DNA from: Acidobacteriota bacterium
GTDB taxonomy: Bacteria > Acidobacteriota > Blastocatellia > Pyrinomonadales > Pyrinomonadaceae
Length of the DNA stretch: 64,000 nt
Reading direction: 5' to 3'
Assembly: GCA_003223025.1 (NCBI GenBank)
Contig: QHXR01000001.1
Coordinates: 85,738-149,737, forward strand
Positions 60,553-64,000 of the stretch are shown here, in pieces. Numbering within the stretch: the first letter of the stretch is position 1; each line of letters opens with the position of its first letter. Position numbers and translations under genes: made by a program. The notes under the pieces are model-generated. The model did no database searches. It was not told where the DNA came from and worked only from the letters and a program-made list of their open reading frames with translations.

Positions 60553-61275
60553 TTAACGGAATGGAGCCGTGCCGACTAAGGTCCATTCTTTGTCCTGTTG
60601 GGCGAATGCATCCCCAGCTATTTTATTCTTTCTCGCTATTGACGCCAGCTCTAGTGCGGCGGACTGCTCAACGGGTCCGCCAACGACAACCGCGAAGTTA
60701 TTGCTGATTTTCGTTTTATACAACTGGACCTCGCTGTTCAATCCAATGCTTCGGAATTGCGCTTGTCGTTGATTAGCTCTTGCTTCGGCTCCCTTCTGAT
60801 CGTCCGCGGGCAGGGAGTCTAAAACCGTGAACCATTTGGCTGTCGCAGTCGCCGTCGGCGCCGATACTACAGTCGCTTCCTGCAGACGTGTTTTTACTTC
60901 CTGCGGGATTTCAGAGTTGCCGCGGGCGATCTGCGTCGCCATGGCCGCGAGTCCACTCCGTTGATGTTGATCCGACAAGTAAGTTGCCGCGGACTCCACC
61001 ACGCGCCATGACGAATCAAAATCTTTTCCGGGTTTCGTGAGATTCACAAAGTGCGGGGCAACTATGGACATCACTTGAAGCTCCGTGGCGTCGCCATAAC
61101 GTTTCGCATCGGCTTTCTGTTGCGCCTCTATGCGGTCGCTTTCGGCTTGCTTTTGGTCGCGGATGAACTGATTCTGCGTGTCGTTCAACCGGTACTGGCC
61201 GTAGCCGATCAGTCCGGTGACAATGATGCCCAGCGCCGCAATCGTAATTTCAAATGCCTTTGAATGATCTGCCAT
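60553..61275 (-). CDS. Membrane-anchored protein with possible SPOR-like C-terminus
   Basis: A 240-residue protein. The N-terminal transmembrane helix (IAALGIIVTGLIGYGQY, about 11-27) is followed by a charged coiled-coil stretch (RDQKQAESDRIEAQQKADAKR). The C-terminal region (AKWFTVLDSLPADDQKGAEARANQRQAQFRSIGLNSEVQLYKTKISNNFAVVVGGPVEQ) has the pattern of a SPOR-type peptidoglycan-binding repeat, judged by eye. Last gene of a minus-strand cluster with the two small genes and the SGNH hydrolase upstream. Confidence 0.65.
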   Translation of the reverse strand: MADHSKAFEITIAALGIIVTGLIGYGQYRLNDTQNQFIRDQKQAESDRIEAQQKADAKRYGDATELQVMSIVAPHFVNLTKPGKDFDSSWRVVESAATYLSDQHQRSGLAAMATQIARGNSEIPQEVKTRLQEATVVSAPTATATAKWFTVLDSLPADDQKGAEARANQRQAQFRSIGLNSEVQLYKTKISNNFAVVVGGPVEQSAALELASIARKNKIAGDAFAQQDKEWTLVGTAPFR

Positions 61276-61316
61276 AAGTACTTCCTCCAGTGATTATTGG
61301 TACGACGTCGACAGCC

Positions 61317-61697
61317 TTACTTTTCGCTGGTCGATGCGGCGGGCTCGCAACGGATTTGCGAAAGTTTCGGTGCGTCGTTGAGTACGCGATAGACAAGCAT
61401 TCCGCTAAGTAGAACCAATCCCGTTACAAGCAAAGCAACATGCGTGTAGCCGGCGTACATGACCCGCGGCCGCAGTCGGGTTGTGCGCTTTTCATCGCCG
61501 TGAAGCGCGGCCGTTGAAGCCGCAAATATAAAAACCCCGGCGAAGGCTGCTCCAGCGAAAACCACAAGAATACACAGTACGAGGCAACGCCCCGATTGTG
61601 TCGATTGCGGGACGAGCTTCTCGACGGAATACGCAAAGCAGGCCGCAGTCAGGGCCAGCGTGTACTTAACAAATTCAATAACGGCCTTAAAGTCCAT
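61317..61697 (-). CDS. Small polytopic membrane protein
   Basis: A 126-residue protein with three hydrophobic segments (about 8-24, 38-62 and 84-106) and short charged ends. No family recognised. It lies 6 bp after the 61704 gene and 41 bp before the membrane-anchored 60553 gene, in the same orientation, so it is probably co-transcribed with the hydrolase cluster. Confidence 0.65.
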   Translation of the reverse strand: MDFKAVIEFVKYTLALTAACFAYSVEKLVPQSTQSGRCLVLCILVVFAGAAFAGVFIFAASTAALHGDEKRTTRLRPRVMYAGYTHVALLVTGLVLLSGMLVYRVLNDAPKLSQIRCEPAASTSEK

Positions 61698-61703
61698 GGC
61701 GAA

Positions 61704-62045
61704 TTAGCAAAAAGGACAAGCGTCCTTGATAAGAGATTTCGTCTCGCCCGACAGCGTCTGTTCCGCCTGTCGAGCCGCGGCAGTACCGAGCATGCGAAGG
61801 GCAGTCTCCACGTCGTCCGCCGTTACTTTGCCGACGTCGCCACTCGTCGATGCCCGGGCCTTTCGAAGCGCGATCAACGTGTCGATGAAGGTCCTTCGAA
61901 GAAAGTACTCTTCGTGATCGTGGATGTTCACGAGTTTCGCAAAGTCGATCCGACTCAGCGGCTTCATAGCATTCGGGGCGAGCGTGAATCCCGCCACCCC
62001 AATCGCTCTAACTACGTCGTCATGTATGCCGTCGTACAATGTCAT
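61704..62045 (-). CDS. Small helical protein with histone-fold-like pattern
   Basis: A 113-residue protein. Residues about 30-90 (LSRIDFAKLVNIHDHEEYFLRRTFIDTLIALRKAR...GKVTADDVETALRMLG) have the helix-strand-helix spacing of a histone fold. The KVTADDVETAL segment resembles the motif before the last histone helix. The match is visual and could be coincidental. It ends in CPFC, an unusual Cys pair. It sits between the SGNH hydrolase and a small membrane protein. Confidence 0.6.
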   Translation of the reverse strand: MTLYDGIHDDVVRAIGVAGFTLAPNAMKPLSRIDFAKLVNIHDHEEYFLRRTFIDTLIALRKARASTSGDVGKVTADDVETALRMLGTAAARQAEQTLSGETKSLIKDACPFC

Positions 62046-62106
62046 TAGCTTCTCCTATCCATCGCTAAATCCGGAAAACGTCGAACCAATCAACGCCGAT
62101 CGTAGA

Positions 62107-63087
62107 TCACAGTTTCGCGATCACATCCGCAAACTTCTTCGTCACGAGATCGAATCCCGACTTGCTTGGGTGAAGTTCATTCGCCCAATCTTTTTTGTAA
62201 GTCGCCGGTGCGTTCTTCAAAGTGCCGCGGAGATCCAGATAGTGAACGTGCGGGAATGCGGGGAGCGATGTTACCGACTTGAGCATAGTGTTGAAGCGGT
62301 CGATGAGATAGGCGACGACCTTTGTATTTGCTGCCTGATCGAGATGTCCTTTTTTTGTGAAACCCGGCTTCAGCCATGGGCCGGGAAGTGCCCACCAGCC
62401 GCCCATGAATCCTCGACCGTCCGGGACGGGATGGTCGTAGCCATGGACGACGATCGGGAGCGGACGGCCCAAATAATTTTTTGTGATCGCGGTGATGCCG
62501 GACAGGATCCGGATGTACGCATCCTTCAAACGGATATCGACGACGCCGCTGACGATCGATTCGTTTAGTGGTGGCAAGCTCGACGCGGCGTGGTTTAGAA
62601 GGATCGCGAACTCGTCGCCGGCGATGTCGTTTCCGCCGCCCGAGAGGAGGATCGCCTCCGGAACTTTCCCGTCGCGGAGGAGTTTTTCCAAACGCCGAGC
62701 AAGCTCCTCGAACTGTCCGTTAGAGTACGCCATGTCTTCGACGCAATCGCCCTTGTGTGCGACGGATTCGACATCGTAAAGATAATCATCCTCGAGCAGT
62801 TGGAGCACGTCCTGCATCGGATAGTCGAACCAGGAATCGCCCTCGGCGACGAGTACGCCGGCGATTTTTTTCGATCCGAAGAGCTCTTTTGATCTTGTCG
62901 GAAGATGTTTCGGTGCTCCGGGTGCGCTTCGTCGTGTCGGCAGTTTGTTAGCGATCGCGGCGCGTTTGCGAAGTTGCTTGGATCGAAACGCGATCACATC
63001 ATCCGCCGCGCTTTTTCCGCCCGCGATGGCGGCGTTGATGTTTACGTCAGTTTTGCGTTTTGATGGTGTCTTTTTTTTCGTTGGCAT
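62107..63087 (-). CDS. SGNH/GDSL-type hydrolase
   Basis: A 326-residue protein. After a basic Lys-rich N-terminal region (MPTKKKTPSKRKT) the SGNH blocks appear in order: block I VAEGDSWFDY (nucleophile Ser), block III LLSGGGNDIAGDEF (Gly/Asn oxyanion), block V NELHPSKSGFDL (catalytic Asp/His region). It is an esterase or lipase-like enzyme; substrate unknown. ATG 63087 follows an AAAGGAC Shine-Dalgarno; the longer frame from 63144 lacks one. No signal peptide is visible. It heads a minus-strand cluster of four genes. Confidence 0.88.
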   Translation of the reverse strand: MPTKKKTPSKRKTDVNINAAIAGGKSAADDVIAFRSKQLRKRAAIANKLPTRRSAPGAPKHLPTRSKELFGSKKIAGVLVAEGDSWFDYPMQDVLQLLEDDYLYDVESVAHKGDCVEDMAYSNGQFEELARRLEKLLRDGKVPEAILLSGGGNDIAGDEFAILLNHAASSLPPLNESIVSGVVDIRLKDAYIRILSGITAITKNYLGRPLPIVVHGYDHPVPDGRGFMGGWWALPGPWLKPGFTKKGHLDQAANTKVVAYLIDRFNTMLKSVTSLPAFPHVHYLDLRGTLKNAPATYKKDWANELHPSKSGFDLVTKKFADVIAKL

Positions 63088-63144
63088 TGGGTGTCCTTTA
63101 TTGAATCGATTTCGAACCGCATGTCGCGTAGCGACCATTTGCAT

Positions 63145-63363
63145 TTAGCCGTGGCCATTTAGGCCACGGTAAGGTTTGAACAAAATCCCGTCGCGTAGCG
63201 ACGGATGAAATTCAAGCGTCGCTACGCGACGCGGTCGTGATCCGGCTTCCCGTGGCCTCAAGGCCACGGCTAAACGCAGGCAATCGCTACGCGATGCAGA
63301 AATGTTCGTGCAATCGCTACGCGATGCGAAACGTTCGTGCAGTCGCTACGCGATGCGGAGCGT
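63145..63363. repeat. Palindromes and 30-bp tandem repeats around GTCGCTACGCGAC
   Basis: CCGTGGCC..GGCCACGG hairpins (about 63150-63170 and 63250-63269) and GTCGCGTAGCGAC palindromes are followed by three tandem units of about 30 bp beginning GCAATCGCTACGCGATGC (63280, 63310, 63339). No gene is seen in this stretch. Confidence 0.75.
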
Positions 63364-64000
63364 CTAAAACGTCTTCAACAATTCTTCAAGCGCATCGAAC
63401 TTCGCACCAAGCATCGGTTTTAATTTCTTGCGACAACCTTCGTCGAATTTTTGCTTCGCGATGAGATGCTGGAGCTCTCTGTCTTCGTTGAACCAGAGCG
63501 GACATTCCTTAAAGCGAGTGTGCGAATACATGTTCCCGTAAAATCCGGCGAGGCCGGCGACGGCTGCGTTTGCGATCGCGCGATCTGTCTCGGGTCCTTC
63601 GGGCGGCAGATCTTCGAAGCCCGCGATCGAAAACATAATGATCGGAGGCTTTCGGTCCGCCGGCCACCAGCCGTAAAGATTGAGCCAGTCGTCATCACGC
63701 ATCCAATGCCGCGTGACGCACGCGAGTATTTCAACGCCGAGCTCCATCGGCATCCGCTGCATTCTGTCGGCAAGATGATCGGCCCAGAGATAAGGTTTTC
63801 CTTTTTCCGAATCGAGATCCCACACGCCGAGCGGGACCGACAGATCTACCAATTCGAATTCGAACGTCGACTGCACACGATTCATCACTTCCACCGTGTC
63901 TTCCAGACGCGGAAAAACATTATCCATGTCCCAGAATGCGATTCGGCTGACAGAAGGTTTCGGCGATCGGCGCGTGGACTTGCGAGTCTCCGTCGTCGCG
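63364..64000 (-). CDS. Hypothetical protein, possibly continuing beyond the window
   Basis: The frame from ATG 63927 (MDNVFPRLEDTVEVMNRVQ) gives 187 residues. It is also open upstream to the window edge (…SRIAFWDMDN) with no alternative start, so the gene probably begins outside. The protein is soluble, Trp/Asp-rich (HWMRDDDWLNLYGWWPADRKPP), with a FSIAGFEDLPPEG segment and a mixed alpha/beta character. I do not recognise the family. Same strand as the SGNH cluster but separated by the repeat region. Confidence 0.65.
   Translation of the reverse strand, partial: ATTETRKSTRRSPKPSVSRIAFWDMDNVFPRLEDTVEVMNRVQSTFEFELVDLSVPLGVWDLDSEKGKPYLWADHLADRMQRMPMELGVEILACVTRHWMRDDDWLNLYGWWPADRKPPIIMFSIAGFEDLPPEGPETDRAIANAAVAGLAGFYGNMYSHTRFKECPLWFNEDRELQHLIAKQKFDEGCRKKLKPMLGAKFDALEELLKTF

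Overview
This looks like chromosomal DNA of an Acidobacteriota bacterium, most likely class Blastocatellia (Pyrinomonadaceae-like). The inference rests on gene content and style: secreted VCBS/FG-GAP and BACON-domain proteins, TPR-CHAT and RHS proteins, a 23S-IVP-like four-helix-bundle protein, heptose kinase/adenylyltransferase genes, futalosine-type menaquinone synthesis, and many dispersed palindromic repeats between genes. No rRNA gene is present to fix the taxonomy.

Layout. 1-2.9 kb: fatty-acid beta-oxidation (thiolase, then an acyl-CoA dehydrogenase interrupted by an in-frame TAG). 3-10.5 kb: four-helix-bundle protein, a MoxR/Mg-chelatase-type AAA ATPase and its VWA partner separated by small membrane/glycine-zipper genes and a large palindrome, then an unknown protein with an orphan DNA methyltransferase. 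10.5-13.2 kb: minus-strand operon rfaE1-rfaE2-hypothetical-rsmE. 13.3-16 kb: two secreted proteins (FG-GAP repeats; subtilisin-BACON). 16.15-16.4 kb: tRNA-His and tRNA-Arg.

16,359-25,705 is the most distinctive region: a 9.3 kb integrative element in tRNA-Arg(TCT), bounded by a perfect 43-bp direct repeat. It carries a tyrosine integrase, an excisionase-like HTH protein, a filamentous-phage-type replication initiator candidate behind three exact-period 34-bp iterons, a second repeat array, six small unrecognised plus-strand ORFs, a membrane-anchored unknown and a divergent type II restriction-modification pair. Integration leaves a consensus-like promoter, probably the tRNA-Arg promoter, facing into the integrase end.

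25.7-45.5 kb: mostly housekeeping genes (cmk, MmcQ/YjbR, threonine aldolase, amidohydrolase, DUF5996-like, LtrA-ZnF_UBP cluster, rpiB, HtrA-TPR protease, larB, ubiX, methyltransferase, mqnD, TPR-CHAT, plsC). 45.5-54.2 kb: M14 peptidase-like protein, a large pseudokinase membrane protein and a SpoIID-domain protein. 54.2-60.1 kb: an RHS polymorphic-toxin locus with a JAMM-type C-terminal domain, RHS debris and an orphan HEFGH metallopeptidase module, interspersed with secreted proteins that are immunity candidates. 60.5-64 kb: a minus-strand cluster with an SGNH hydrolase, a possible histone-fold protein and two membrane proteins.

Several genes carry single lesions: TAG in the acyl-CoA dehydrogenase and CHAT genes; frameshifts in the amidotransferase-like, M14 and orphan RHS genes. 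These may be real or may be sequence errors. Many other genes end normally in TAG, so codon reassignment is not supported.
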